NCBI GenBank assembly: GCA_046155885.1
Contig: JBJXFU010000119.1
Coordinates: 12,701 to 76,700, forward strand
Source: JAOADN01 sp046155885
GTDB lineage: Bacteria > Pseudomonadota > Alphaproteobacteria > Rhodobacterales > Rhodobacteraceae
DNA: 64,000 nt
Direction: 5' to 3'
The position numbers and the translations under genes were made by a program. Shown here one piece after another: positions 8,771-17,595 of this stretch. Under the pieces are notes generated by a model. That model saw nothing but the letters and a program-made list of their open reading frames with translations, searched no databases and was not told the origin of the DNA. How positions within the stretch are numbered: the first letter of the stretch is position 1; every line of letters begins with the position of its first letter.

Positions 8771-10051
8771 GTGGCGATCCGGCAGCGACTGGAGCAGCGG
8801 CAGCGGCAGGTCATCGCATTGACGCCCGGCATGCGCCGGTCGCTCGGCATCCTGCGGATGCCTGCGCTCACGCTTCGCGATGAACTCCTGCGCGAAGCGG
8901 CCGAAAATCCCCTGCTGATCGTTGAAGAAGGCGACGGCCGCGCCGCCGGCCTGTCCTTCGCGGCAGACCTGCCGGCCGTGGAAGGCCCGCGCGCCGCGCT
9001 TGTCGCTCAGATCGAACGGCGCCGCCTTGCACCCGAAGTCGAGGCGGCGGCGCTGTTCCTGGCGGGCGAGCTGCGCGAGGACGGATACCTGGACACCACG
9101 CTGGAACGGATCGCCGAGGAATTCCGACTGCCCATCGCGCCGCTGGAAGCCGGCCTCGCGGCGCTGCAGGGCTGCGAACCCGCCGGTGTCGGCGCTCGGT
9201 CCCTGGCCGAATGCCTGGCGCTGCAGCTGGTGGACCGGGGCCTCGACCGCGCGCTGGCCTTCGGGCTGACCGGGCGGCTTGCCGACCTTGCCGCCGGCCG
9301 CTGGACCGTTCTTGCCCGCGCGCTCGGGCAACCGATGGACGAGATCGCGCGCCTGGCCGAACTGGTGCGCAGCCTGTCGCCCCGCCCGCTTTCCGACCCG
9401 GACACTCCCAGCGTCATCCGCGTGCCCGATCTCGTGGTGCAGAAGACCCCTGATGGCGGGCTTTCCGTGGCGCTGGCCTACGGCGTCGTGCCGCGCCTTT
9501 CGGTCATGGACATGGCGCACGCGGGGGAACCGGGGACCGAATTGCGCAAGCTTTTCGCACGGGCGCGGGCCATCGCCTCGGCGGTCGGTGCGCGCGGGGC
9601 GACCCTCCTGGCCATCGGGCGGCTGATAGCCGAGCTGCAGGCCGAATTCTTCACCGGCGGTGAAAGAATCGTTCCCCTGACCCGGGCCGAAGCGGCGGCC
9701 GCGCTGGGGCTTCACCCTTCCACCCTGGGCCGCGCCATTGCGGACAAGGCGCTGGTCTTCGCCGGCACGGTGCACGCTTTGGAAACATTCTTTCCCCGCC
9801 CCGCACCCGGACCCGACCTGGCGGTCTCGGCTTTCGATCTGCAGCGGCGGATTCAGGCGATTGTCGCGGCCGAGGACCCCGGGCAGCCCCTTGCGGACGA
9901 AGCGATCCGTACCCAGTTGAAGATCGAGGGCGTTGACATCGCGCGCCGAACTGTCGCCAAATATCGGAAATGCCTGCGCATAGCCTCTTCGTACGCGCGA
10001 CGGCGCAACCCGCGTCCCGGCCGGGGTCCGAAGCGGCCGGACAGGCAGTGA
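8771..10051 (+). CDS. rpoN: RNA polymerase sigma-54 factor
   Basis: This is sigma-54, which directs RNA polymerase to -24/-12 promoters that need an enhancer-binding ATPase. The N-terminal Region I is recognisable (RQRQVIALTPGMRRSLGILR, then LRDELLREAAENPLL), and the C-terminal RpoN box is present as ARRTVAKYRKCLRIA. The start is a GTG at 8771. The 426-residue length is shorter than enteric RpoN (about 477), with little acidic Region II, as seen in other alphaproteobacteria. It lies between lptB and hpf, the conserved context. Confidence 0.93.
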   Translation: MAIRQRLEQRQRQVIALTPGMRRSLGILRMPALTLRDELLREAAENPLLIVEEGDGRAAGLSFAADLPAVEGPRAALVAQIERRRLAPEVEAAALFLAGELREDGYLDTTLERIAEEFRLPIAPLEAGLAALQGCEPAGVGARSLAECLALQLVDRGLDRALAFGLTGRLADLAAGRWTVLARALGQPMDEIARLAELVRSLSPRPLSDPDTPSVIRVPDLVVQKTPDGGLSVALAYGVVPRLSVMDMAHAGEPGTELRKLFARARAIASAVGARGATLLAIGRLIAELQAEFFTGGERIVPLTRAEAAAALGLHPSTLGRAIADKALVFAGTVHALETFFPRPAPGPDLAVSAFDLQRRIQAIVAAEDPGQPLADEAIRTQLKIEGVDIARRTVAKYRKCLRIASSYARRRNPRPGRGPKRPDRQ

Positions 10052-10132
10052 AATCTCTCCCGTCATTCCCGAGCCAGCGGCACGGCCGACCGACCGGCCG
10101 CATTCCGCGCCCCTGTCAGCCGAGGAGGACCC

Positions 10133-10708
10133 ATGCGCTATCAGATCAGCGGCAAACAGCTTGAAATCGGCGAGGCGCTGCAGGCCCATGTGAAGGCCGA
10201 ACTGGGCGGCACCATCGGCAAGTATGCCCAGCGCGCGACTGACGCGAACGTCGTCTTTACCCGCGATGGCCACCAGTTCCACTGCGAGGCGACGATCCAC
10301 CTTTCGACCGGTCTTTCGGCCTCGGCACGGGGCGATTCGCCCGATGCCTACGTCGCCTTCGAAACCTGTCGCGAACGGATGGACAAGCAGCTTCGCCGTT
10401 ACAAGCGGCGGATCAGGGACCATCACCACCACCGCTCCTCGCCCGTTGAATTCGACGGGGCCCCCATGTATGTCCTCGCGGCGGAAGACCCCGGCGAAGA
10501 CAGCGAGCCCGAGGGCTTTCAGCCGGTGATCGTCGCCGAGATGGAGACGCGGATCCCCGCGCTCTCGGTGGGCGAGGCGGTGATGCAGATGGAACTGAGC
10601 GGGGCGCAGCTTCTGGTGTTCCGCAACGAAAAACACGGCAGGGTCAATGTCGTCCACCGCCGGGAAGACGGCAATGTGGGCTGGATCGACCCCCAGGCGA
10701 ACGGCTGA
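10133..10708 (+). CDS. hpf: Ribosome hibernation promoting factor, long form
   Basis: This protein binds 70S ribosomes and pairs them into inactive 100S dimers in stationary phase. The N-terminal S30AE domain occupies about residues 1-100 (MRYQISGKQLEIGEALQAHV...). A variable linker is followed by the C-terminal dimerisation domain (ETRIPALSVGEAVMQMELSG...LLVFRNEKHGRVNVVHRRED). The length of 191 marks the long form, which dimerises ribosomes without RMF. A strong ribosome binding site, GAGGAGGA, precedes the ATG. The rpoN-hpf-ptsN order is conserved. Confidence 0.95.
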   Translation: MRYQISGKQLEIGEALQAHVKAELGGTIGKYAQRATDANVVFTRDGHQFHCEATIHLSTGLSASARGDSPDAYVAFETCRERMDKQLRRYKRRIRDHHHHRSSPVEFDGAPMYVLAAEDPGEDSEPEGFQPVIVAEMETRIPALSVGEAVMQMELSGAQLLVFRNEKHGRVNVVHRREDGNVGWIDPQANG

Positions 10709-10740
10709 CGGCCGCTCGGCGGGCAGGACGGTAGAACAGA

Positions 10741-11205
10741 ATGAACCTCTCGGAATTGCTGCCCGCCGGCGCCGTGCGCGTGCTCGGCCAGGCTTCGACG
10801 AAAAAGCGACTGTTCCAGGATGTCGCGGACTTCGCCGGCCAGGTCTATGGCCTTCGCCCGGGTCTGGTGCAGGACGCGCTGCAGGAACGCGAGACGCTGG
10901 GGCCCACAGGGGTCGGCCACGGAGTGGCGCTGCCGCATGCGCGGATCGAGGGGATCGACCGCGTCGTCGGGCTGTTCATCCGCCTTGAACGGTCGCTCGA
11001 CTTCGATTCCGTCGACCGCCAGCCGGTGGACCTGATCTTCACGCTGCTGGCGCCCAAGGACTCAGGCGTCGAGCACCTCAAGGCGCTGGCGCTGGTTTCG
11101 CGGACGATGCGGGATGCGGGCGTCTGCGTGAAGCTTCGCGCGAACTCCGACCCGGCGGCGCTGCACGCCGTCCTGACCGAACATCGTTCGATTCAGGCGG
11201 CTTGA
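10741..11205 (+). CDS. ptsN: Nitrogen-PTS EIIA component
   Basis: This is EIIA-Ntr, the terminal phospho-acceptor of the nitrogen-related phosphotransferase system, a regulator of potassium and carbon/nitrogen balance rather than a sugar transporter. The phosphorylated histidine lies in GHGVALPHARIEGID near residue 66. The length of 154 is typical. It follows hpf by 32 bases and ends 1 base before the stop of a convergent sulfotransferase gene. Confidence 0.94.
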   Translation: MNLSELLPAGAVRVLGQASTKKRLFQDVADFAGQVYGLRPGLVQDALQERETLGPTGVGHGVALPHARIEGIDRVVGLFIRLERSLDFDSVDRQPVDLIFTLLAPKDSGVEHLKALALVSRTMRDAGVCVKLRANSDPAALHAVLTEHRSIQAA

Positions 11206-11206
11206 C

Positions 11207-12619
11207 TCACGAGGTGCCCGGCGTCCAGTCACCGAAGCCGAAGTTGATGTAATCGCGGGCATAGGCCGCCCGCGCCGCCGCCTCGATCGAGGGATCGAAG
11301 ACGTCGGCCAGCGCGGCGGACGGCGCCGGTGCGGCAATGCCGGGCGGTCCGTCGTTCCCGGCAAGGGTCTTGAATCCTTCGGCAAGACAGGAAGCGCGCA
11401 GGATCGCGTCGGGCGGGCGGAACTCGGAAAACCCGGCGATGACCGCCGACTGGCCGGCCCAGGCGGCGGGAACGGCGCCAAGCGCCGGATCGGCAAGTCG
11501 CAGCCGGACGAGCTTGAGGAATGCCAGGAACAGCGCTCCGGACTCGGCCTGCGGGGACGCCCCAGGACCGGACACCTCCGGCGGCAGGTCAATTCCGGCA
11601 GCCCGCCCGATCTCGGCCCGCTGCCAGTCCGGCGCCACCGTGTCCCGCGCGGCGGTGAACGCCTCCCATGCCCGCGCGACCGGATGCCGGACCAGCGTGA
11701 AGGCCCGGTGCCCCGGCCGGTCCCGCATCCATGCGCGCAGCGTCGATTGGGTGAAGCCTTCGGTCAGGCCTGCTTCCGCGCCCTGGCCGATGCCCGCAAG
11801 CCAGGGCAGAACCCAGTCGCGCGGAACACCGGCGACCGGCATGTAGAGAAGCGGAGCGCCCTTGGCCGCGACGAAGCCCGGCACCTGCGGCCCCCGCCGG
11901 ACTTCGGCGAAGTCGGGGACGAACGCCGCGCACTGGCCGGTTTCGCGAAGCGCGCGCTCCATATCGTCCCGGTTGCGGACGGCGTGAACGAGGCCCCCCG
12001 GGTTCTGCCGCACGACTGTCCCGGCGAGCGCAGCAATCGGCCTGGCCCCCAGGAACGCGATGAGCCCGTTGACGATCGCAAGATCGCCCAAGTCGTCGTA
12101 GCCGATATGGAACGCCGTCTGCCCGGTTGTCCGAAGGGCGCGCGCGATATGCCGGTGGAACCTGTCGCGTTCATCGAGGAAGGTTCGGAATTCCGCCGGA
12201 TCGAAGTCGAACTCCGCCGTCTTCCGGTCGCGCGCGTCGCTGATCCGCCACTGGCCGGTGGCGCGCGCTGCCAGGAGGCTCAGGAAACTGTCCGGCGGGT
12301 CGCGCGTCAGCACGATCTTGGCACAGGCGGGATCGAGAAGCGCCCGCTCCAGCGCCCTTTCGCTGTGGCCGGGGAACAGGCGGAACCCGTTCAGGCCGGG
12401 GGCGGCGACGATCCGGTCGATCAGAGTGTCAGGGTCGCCATCGCGGGCCCGCTGGGTCATGCCCAGAACCGACCTCCCGCCGGGTTGCCCGACGAAGGCG
12501 GGGTTGAAGGCTTCGCCGTGGCATCGCAGCCCTTCGGCACTGTTCAGATGGGCTTCCAGCAGGTTCGAACCCGTGCGCATCCCTGCGAGGACAACGAACC
12601 ATGTCGGCCGGTCTGCCAT
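11207..12619 (-). CDS. NodH-like sulfotransferase family protein
   Basis: This is a 470-residue protein with a PAPS-dependent sulfotransferase fold at the N-terminus. The phosphosulfate-binding loop is VVLAGMRTGSNLLEAHLNS, and ACAKIVLTRDPPDSFLSL provides the 3'-phosphate Arg/Ser region. The second half has another Arg-containing segment (HRAFTLVRHPVARAWEAF), so the protein may hold two related domains. It is the last gene of the minus-strand polysaccharide block, 9 bases after the GT14-type gene, and probably sulfates that glycan. The acceptor is unknown. Confidence 0.75.
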   Translation of the reverse strand: MADRPTWFVVLAGMRTGSNLLEAHLNSAEGLRCHGEAFNPAFVGQPGGRSVLGMTQRARDGDPDTLIDRIVAAPGLNGFRLFPGHSERALERALLDPACAKIVLTRDPPDSFLSLLAARATGQWRISDARDRKTAEFDFDPAEFRTFLDERDRFHRHIARALRTTGQTAFHIGYDDLGDLAIVNGLIAFLGARPIAALAGTVVRQNPGGLVHAVRNRDDMERALRETGQCAAFVPDFAEVRRGPQVPGFVAAKGAPLLYMPVAGVPRDWVLPWLAGIGQGAEAGLTEGFTQSTLRAWMRDRPGHRAFTLVRHPVARAWEAFTAARDTVAPDWQRAEIGRAAGIDLPPEVSGPGASPQAESGALFLAFLKLVRLRLADPALGAVPAAWAGQSAVIAGFSEFRPPDAILRASCLAEGFKTLAGNDGPPGIAAPAPSAALADVFDPSIEAAARAAYARDYINFGFGDWTPGTS

Positions 12620-12628
12620 GCCGCGTTC

Positions 12629-14365
12629 CTACTTCACCAGATAGGGCCGCCCGCGCCGCGACCTGCCGCCGGACGAACCGCCCGAACGGAAATCGCCGGT
12701 AAGGGTCGGCTGCATACCCTGATTCCTCAGGTTCTGCAGGAACTGGAGGAATCCGTCCAGCTCGACCAGCCGGGGCGCCTCGGCAGGGCGGCGCAGGGAA
12801 TGCGGCGCGATCTCGTCGATGATCGTCTGCAGGGGTTCCATCGGATTTTCGATGAAGTCGGCCATCGTCCAGATGCGGATCCGCGCCTTGACGAACATCG
12901 ACCTGAGAATCGCCAGATGCTCGGTCTCGATCTTCTGAAGACGCGCCGCTTCGGCCCTGACTTCCTGGAAGTTCCGGTTCGCCCGGAAAAGCGGCACCGC
13001 CCAGGTGCCCGTCACGACCGAGACTTGGGCGTTGGGGTCGGTCGCGATGAACCAGCTCAGGCTTTGCGTGTCGCGCGGGCTGAACATGAAGCATTGCCGT
13101 TCGCCGCGCGTATTCCAGACGAGGTTTGTCAGGAACGACCGGGGATTGTAGTCGCGCAAACCCGCGCTGTCAGTCAGGGCGCCGTTGAACAGCCGCTCGC
13201 CGCCGGCGAACTCGGCCCGGTCCGGGCCGAAAAGGTGGCCGTGCACACGCCCGCCGACGGACCTAGCAAGCCAGCCCTGGAAGTCCTCGAACAGGTCGGA
13301 AAACCCGTGAAACACCGAATAGGGGCCCGCAGTCTTGCCGTTCTCATGGTCCCGTTTCGGAAACCGGCTTTGCATGTAAAGCCCCGGGCGCCCGCGCGAG
13401 CGCCGCTCGACCGCCTTCGAGAAAAGCAGGTCGATCTTGCCCGGGTCCGGCTCGGCACGCAGCGCCATCTCCGGGTCGCGGGAAAGAAACGTCTCGTACA
13501 GCCGCTCGGCCCGCGACCATATCTTGCGGGCGACAAAACAGTCCGACCGGCGCAGCAGCTGCAGGTGGTCGTCATAGAATATGTGCGGTTTCCCATGCGC
13601 GCCGAACTTGCTCAGCGTCAGCGACCGGCTTTCGATCCGGGTGGAATAGAGCCGCGCGAGCGTCTGGAAATAGCTTTCGTCGGGAATCCAGACGCGGCGG
13701 AAGTACCGGTCGTGCACCCCGCGGTCAGGGTCTTCGAGGATCGCCGACAGCGTCTGGCGCGTCAGGCACCACCATTGCGAACCGAGATGCGGCACGATGC
13801 CCATCGGCACGCCCCGCCTCAGGCCGAGGCGGCGCTGGATCGCCGTCCAGCGGTCGAACAGGAACCGCTGCCGGCGCCAGGAGAAGGGGAAGCGATAGCG
13901 GAACCTTTCGGCATCGAGCCCGCCGATAGTCCAGCCGACATCCGCCGTGGTCACGCTTTCGATGAAGTCGGTGCGCGACTGGCTGTCGAGATAGGCGACG
14001 AGCTCGCCCACCGGCCGCAGCGGCAGGCAGGAACCCGACGCCAGGAACACGTGCCGCACTTCGGCGTGCCGCGCCAGCAGCAGGCTTGCCGCCGCCTGCG
14101 TCGCCCGGACCAGCGACCAGGTGCCCCAGTCGCAGCGGTAGCGGTCCGAAAAGCCGACATTCCGCAGATCGCGCAGGGCTTCGCCGAGCGACCGGAACTC
14201 CGCCTCCGGCACGCGCCTGTCGACGTGCAGGACAACGGGGCAGCCCGCCTCCGCCCAGAACCGCGCCACCTGTGCCGCCCGGTCCAGCGCGGTGTGGCAG
14301 AGCATGAGGAAGCCGACGGTCGCCCCGCCCGGCCCCGCCGCGCCCGGCCCCGCCAGGCCGGTCAC
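12629..14365 (-). CDS. GT14-type glycosyltransferase fused to a DUF5928-like region
   Basis: The first 300 or so of 578 residues resemble core-2/I-branching beta-1,6-N-acetylglucosaminyltransferases (GFLMLCHTALDRAAQVARF, VVLHVDRRV, HVFLASGSCLPLRP, PHLGSQWWCLTRQT, PDESYFQT). The remaining 270 or so, from about HGFSDLFEDFQGWLAR, match the uncharacterised C-terminal region (DUF5928-like) of Rhodobacterales homologues. The GTG start at 14365 shares GTGA with the upstream stop, so translation is coupled to the GT2-type gene. Alternative upstream starts would run deep into that gene. It is likely a branching enzyme for a surface glycan. Confidence 0.75.
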   Translation of the reverse strand: MTGLAGPGAAGPGGATVGFLMLCHTALDRAAQVARFWAEAGCPVVLHVDRRVPEAEFRSLGEALRDLRNVGFSDRYRCDWGTWSLVRATQAAASLLLARHAEVRHVFLASGSCLPLRPVGELVAYLDSQSRTDFIESVTTADVGWTIGGLDAERFRYRFPFSWRRQRFLFDRWTAIQRRLGLRRGVPMGIVPHLGSQWWCLTRQTLSAILEDPDRGVHDRYFRRVWIPDESYFQTLARLYSTRIESRSLTLSKFGAHGKPHIFYDDHLQLLRRSDCFVARKIWSRAERLYETFLSRDPEMALRAEPDPGKIDLLFSKAVERRSRGRPGLYMQSRFPKRDHENGKTAGPYSVFHGFSDLFEDFQGWLARSVGGRVHGHLFGPDRAEFAGGERLFNGALTDSAGLRDYNPRSFLTNLVWNTRGERQCFMFSPRDTQSLSWFIATDPNAQVSVVTGTWAVPLFRANRNFQEVRAEAARLQKIETEHLAILRSMFVKARIRIWTMADFIENPMEPLQTIIDEIAPHSLRRPAEAPRLVELDGFLQFLQNLRNQGMQPTLTGDFRSGGSSGGRSRRGRPYLVK

Positions 14366-15372
14366 GCCCAGTTCCCCTTGGACATGAGCCCCAGTATCTC
14401 GAGCTGGCGCCAGTTGATGTACTTCTCCGACCACTTGCACCAGAGGTCCGGGTTGCGCCCGAAGGCCTCGTCCGCCGCCCGGTACTCGCGCCCACCCGAA
14501 TAGTGCATGCCGCGGCCGAGCTCTTCGGCGATCTTCGGGACGAGCAGGCTGGTGAACTTCGCGTGCAGCAAGCACCCCGAGGGCTTTTCGCCCCCCTGAT
14601 CGTCATAGACCCGGTTCAGACCCCTTGGCAGAAGCATGTGGGTCGAACTCGCGAAGGCATAGCCGCGCTGCCACTTCACAAGCGGGATCTTGTTCAGCGC
14701 GGGCGCGTCCTTCGGCGCATCGGCGAACATCAGGCGCATCCGGGGGCCGCCCTGGATCCACAGGTTCCCGTAAAGCCGGTTGCGGCTGATGACGTAGTTG
14801 CCCGGGTCGAACCAGTTCGCCACCTCCAGCGGGTCCTGTCCTTCCACGCAAACTGCATCCGCCACCGGACCCTTCGGATACATGTCAAGCTGCATCGCCG
14901 GAAAAGCCCGCGCGTCGTAGATGTCCAGCCAGTCGGTCAGCGCCCGCAGAGGCCGCGTGTCGCAGAACGGGTAGACGAAGAACTCGTCGGGATCGACCGT
15001 CAGCGCCCAGTGCCCGCAGCCGTGAATACGCAGCAGCCGGTTCATCCAGTCTGCGCCGTAGCGTGACGCCTTGTAACTGGCATCGGTACGCCAGAGCGAC
15101 ACGTCCGGCTGCTCCGCAAGGTACTCACCCGAACCGTCGGCCGAGCCGTTGTCGACGATCAGGAAGTGCGAAACCCCAAGCCCGCGGTAGTAGGCGAGGA
15201 AAAACGGCAGCCGGAAACGTTCGTTCCTGAGGGTTGAACAAAGCAGGATGTCATCGGGCCGGATCGCCCGCGCCCGGTCGGTCACCGGTACAAGCTCGCG
15301 CCCCTTGCGCCAGGCGCGCACGAGTAGCCGCTTTCGACGCAGCCGCAGCCGATATCGTTCCCAGACGCTCAA
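14362..15372 (-). CDS. Glycosyltransferase family 2-like protein (copy 1)
   Basis: This is a 336-residue cytosolic glycosyltransferase of the Glyco_tranf_2_4 type. RNERFRLPFFLAYYRGLGVSHFLIVDNGSADGSGEYL is the nucleotide-binding start and ALTVDPDEFFVYPF carries the D-x-D metal motif. Its closest relative in the window is the neighbouring gene at 15562-16578, which shares the whole layout including the C-terminal QLE-LGLMS-G-W tail. The start appears to be a TTG at 15372. The 189-bp gap upstream has an AT-rich patch that may hold a promoter. Confidence 0.8.
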   Translation of the reverse strand: MSVWERYRLRLRRKRLLVRAWRKGRELVPVTDRARAIRPDDILLCSTLRNERFRLPFFLAYYRGLGVSHFLIVDNGSADGSGEYLAEQPDVSLWRTDASYKASRYGADWMNRLLRIHGCGHWALTVDPDEFFVYPFCDTRPLRALTDWLDIYDARAFPAMQLDMYPKGPVADAVCVEGQDPLEVANWFDPGNYVISRNRLYGNLWIQGGPRMRLMFADAPKDAPALNKIPLVKWQRGYAFASSTHMLLPRGLNRVYDDQGGEKPSGCLLHAKFTSLLVPKIAEELGRGMHYSGGREYRAADEAFGRNPDLWCKWSEKYINWRQLEILGLMSKGNWA

Positions 15373-15561
15373 AGGCCCGTCCCGTCGCCGGAGAGTCGCC
15401 CGACCGGACTACCCTATCGGCGATAATTCTATGTTCATTCCGCCTTCGGCCGATACCGAAAGCGGTTGCCCCTGCTCTCGCGAAGCCCATGCCCGGAGAC
15501 ATAGGCCGCGCTACCCGTCCCCGACACTACCGGACAAGCGAATCGCCGTAAACCGGCGGGC

Positions 15562-16578
15562 TCAGACCCAGTCGCCGCGCGACATCAGGCCCAGTTCCTC
15601 AAGCTGCTCCCAGCCGGAGAAGCGGAGCGAGCCCGACACCCAGAGCGTCGGGTCGGCGATCAGCCTGTCGTAGTAGCCCGCGAAGGCGTCGGGGTCGTGG
15701 AAATGAACCCTTCGCAGAGAGTCCTCGCGCGCCTTGTCGATGGCGAGCGAAAGGAACTTGGAATGCAGAAGCACGCCCGACACGGCGTCCGGCACCTCCG
15801 CCACCGCGTTCAGCCGGGGCGGAAGTGCCGTATGGGTCGAATTCACGAAGGCATGGCGCCAGTGCCAGCGAACCAGCGGCAGCTTGTTCAGCGTCGGCGC
15901 GCGGTCCGGAGCGTCCGGAAAGAAGACCCGTTCCCGCGGGCCGCCCTGCACCCGCCTTCCTCCTTGCGTTCCATGCCGCCCGGCCCGGTAGCCCGTCGCG
16001 TCGAACCATTCGAGCGTTTCGAAGGGATTAGCCCCTTCCACATAGCCGGCCGACCCGACCGGGCCCCTGGGATACATGTCCAGAAGCATTGCCGGCAGCG
16101 CCGCCTGCCCCCGCCGGTCAAGCCATGCGGTCAGGTCCGCCAGCGTGCGGCTGTCATGATGCGGATAGACCAGCGCCTCGTCGGCATCGAGGATCAGACA
16201 CCAGTGGCCATGCCCGTAGCGGGCCAGAAGCCGGTTCACCCAGTCCATCCCGAAGCGCGATGCGCGGTAGTCGCCGTCGGTCCGCCACATCGACGCGTCG
16301 GGCTGCTCCGCCAGATAGTCGGCGGTGCCGTCGTCGCTGGCATTGTCGATGAACAGGAACTGCCGAACCCCCAGCGCCCGGTGATGCGCCAGAAACCACG
16401 GCAGCCGCAGCCGTTCGTTCCGCACGCAGGCAAAGCACAGGATGTCCCCTGGCCGGATCAGGGCCGTTCGGTCGCGGACCAGCGCCATCTGATGCCGGGC
16501 CTTCAGCGCGCGCCAAAGCATCCGGCGGCGTTTCCAGCGCAACCCGTAGGCGGTGCGCGCATCGGCCAGAAGGCCCAT
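15562..16578 (-). CDS. Glycosyltransferase family 2-like protein (copy 2)
   Basis: This is a 338-residue paralogue of the preceding glycosyltransferase. It shows the same motif order: VRNERLRLPWFLAHHRALGV, FLFIDNASDDGTADYLAEQPD, LILDADEALVYPHHD and a closing LEELGLMSRGDWV. The two copies have diverged enough to suggest distinct donors or acceptors, not a recent duplication. It lies 23 bases downstream of galE, whose product supplies UDP-galactose or a similar nucleotide sugar. Confidence 0.8.
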   Translation of the reverse strand: MGLLADARTAYGLRWKRRRMLWRALKARHQMALVRDRTALIRPGDILCFACVRNERLRLPWFLAHHRALGVRQFLFIDNASDDGTADYLAEQPDASMWRTDGDYRASRFGMDWVNRLLARYGHGHWCLILDADEALVYPHHDSRTLADLTAWLDRRGQAALPAMLLDMYPRGPVGSAGYVEGANPFETLEWFDATGYRAGRHGTQGGRRVQGGPRERVFFPDAPDRAPTLNKLPLVRWHWRHAFVNSTHTALPPRLNAVAEVPDAVSGVLLHSKFLSLAIDKAREDSLRRVHFHDPDAFAGYYDRLIADPTLWVSGSLRFSGWEQLEELGLMSRGDWV

Positions 16579-16601
16579 CCCCGCCCCCTCAGCCCGCCGC
16601 C

Positions 16602-17588
16602 TCAGCGGGCAAAGCCCGGGCCCTGATGCCAGCGCCAGGCATCGGCGATCATCTCGCGCATGTTCGATCGCGAAGGCCTCCAGCCCAGCTCGGCCGAAGC
16701 CCGCGCGCTTCCTGAAACCAGCTTCACCGCGTCGCCGGGGCGGCGCGGTCCGTAGGTGACCGGCACGTCACGGTTGGTGACGTGCCGCGACTGCTCGATC
16801 ACCTCGCGGACCGAAAACCCCGTCCCTGTCCCAAGGTTGAAGACCCGGCTTTCCCTGCCGTCCAGAAGCCAGTTCAGCCCCAGCACATGCGCGTCGACAA
16901 GGTCCGAGACATGCACATAGTCGCGGATGCAGGTGCCGTCGGCCGTCGGATAGTCGGTGCCGTGAACGGTCAGCGCGGGCCGGGTTCCGGCGATGGCGTC
17001 GAGCATCACCGGGATCAGGTGCGTTTCCGGCCGGTGGTGTTCGCCAACCTCGCCTTCGGGGTCGGCCCCGGCCACGTTGAAGTAGCGGAAAATCACCGAG
17101 CGCAGGCCGTGGGACGCGCCGAAATCGCCCAGCATGTCCTCGATCGCGCGTTTCGATTTCCCATAGGCGTTCAGCGGGCGCTGCGGCGTCTCTTCATCCA
17201 GCAGCACCCCGTCATGGTCGCCGTAGGTCGCGCAAGTCGAGGAAAAGACGAAGTCGGGGCAGCCCGCCGCCACCGCCGCCTCGATCAGGGTAAGCGAGGC
17301 CAGGACGTTCGCGCGCCAGTAAAGCCCCGGGTCGCGCATCGCGTCGCCGACAAGGCTGAGCGCCGCGAAGTGCATGACCGCGACCGGCTTCCAGCGGGCG
17401 AAGACCTCGTCCAGCCGCGCGCGATCGGCCAGATCACCATGTTCGAAGGGCCCGAACCGGACGGCATCCTGCCATCCGGTGACCAGACTGTCGTAGGTTA
17501 CAGGTACATGACCCGCACGCGCCAGCGCCTTGCAGGCATGCGAGCCGACATAGCCCGCGCCCCCCGTTACCAGCACATGCGAAGGCAT
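16602..17588 (-). CDS. galE: UDP-glucose 4-epimerase
   Basis: This enzyme interconverts UDP-glucose and UDP-galactose with bound NAD. The Rossmann loop is LVTGGAGYVGSHACKAL, the catalytic Ser/Thr region is FSSTCATYGDHDG, and Tyr and Lys are in NAYGKSKRAIED. The length of 328 is normal. It starts 7 bases after the galU stop, so one transcript yields UDP-glucose and then UDP-galactose. The product likely feeds the adjoining glycosyltransferases. Confidence 0.95.
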   Translation of the reverse strand: MPSHVLVTGGAGYVGSHACKALARAGHVPVTYDSLVTGWQDAVRFGPFEHGDLADRARLDEVFARWKPVAVMHFAALSLVGDAMRDPGLYWRANVLASLTLIEAAVAAGCPDFVFSSTCATYGDHDGVLLDEETPQRPLNAYGKSKRAIEDMLGDFGASHGLRSVIFRYFNVAGADPEGEVGEHHRPETHLIPVMLDAIAGTRPALTVHGTDYPTADGTCIRDYVHVSDLVDAHVLGLNWLLDGRESRVFNLGTGTGFSVREVIEQSRHVTNRDVPVTYGPRRPGDAVKLVSGSARASAELGWRPSRSNMREMIADAWRWHQGPGFAR

Positions 17589-17595
17589 CCTGCCC

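Noticed and set aside
11684..14503. 939-codon plus-strand open frame over the sulfotransferase and GT14-type genes
   Set aside because: No recognisable domains, Arg/Pro-rich shadow composition, and both opposite-strand genes have clear motifs.
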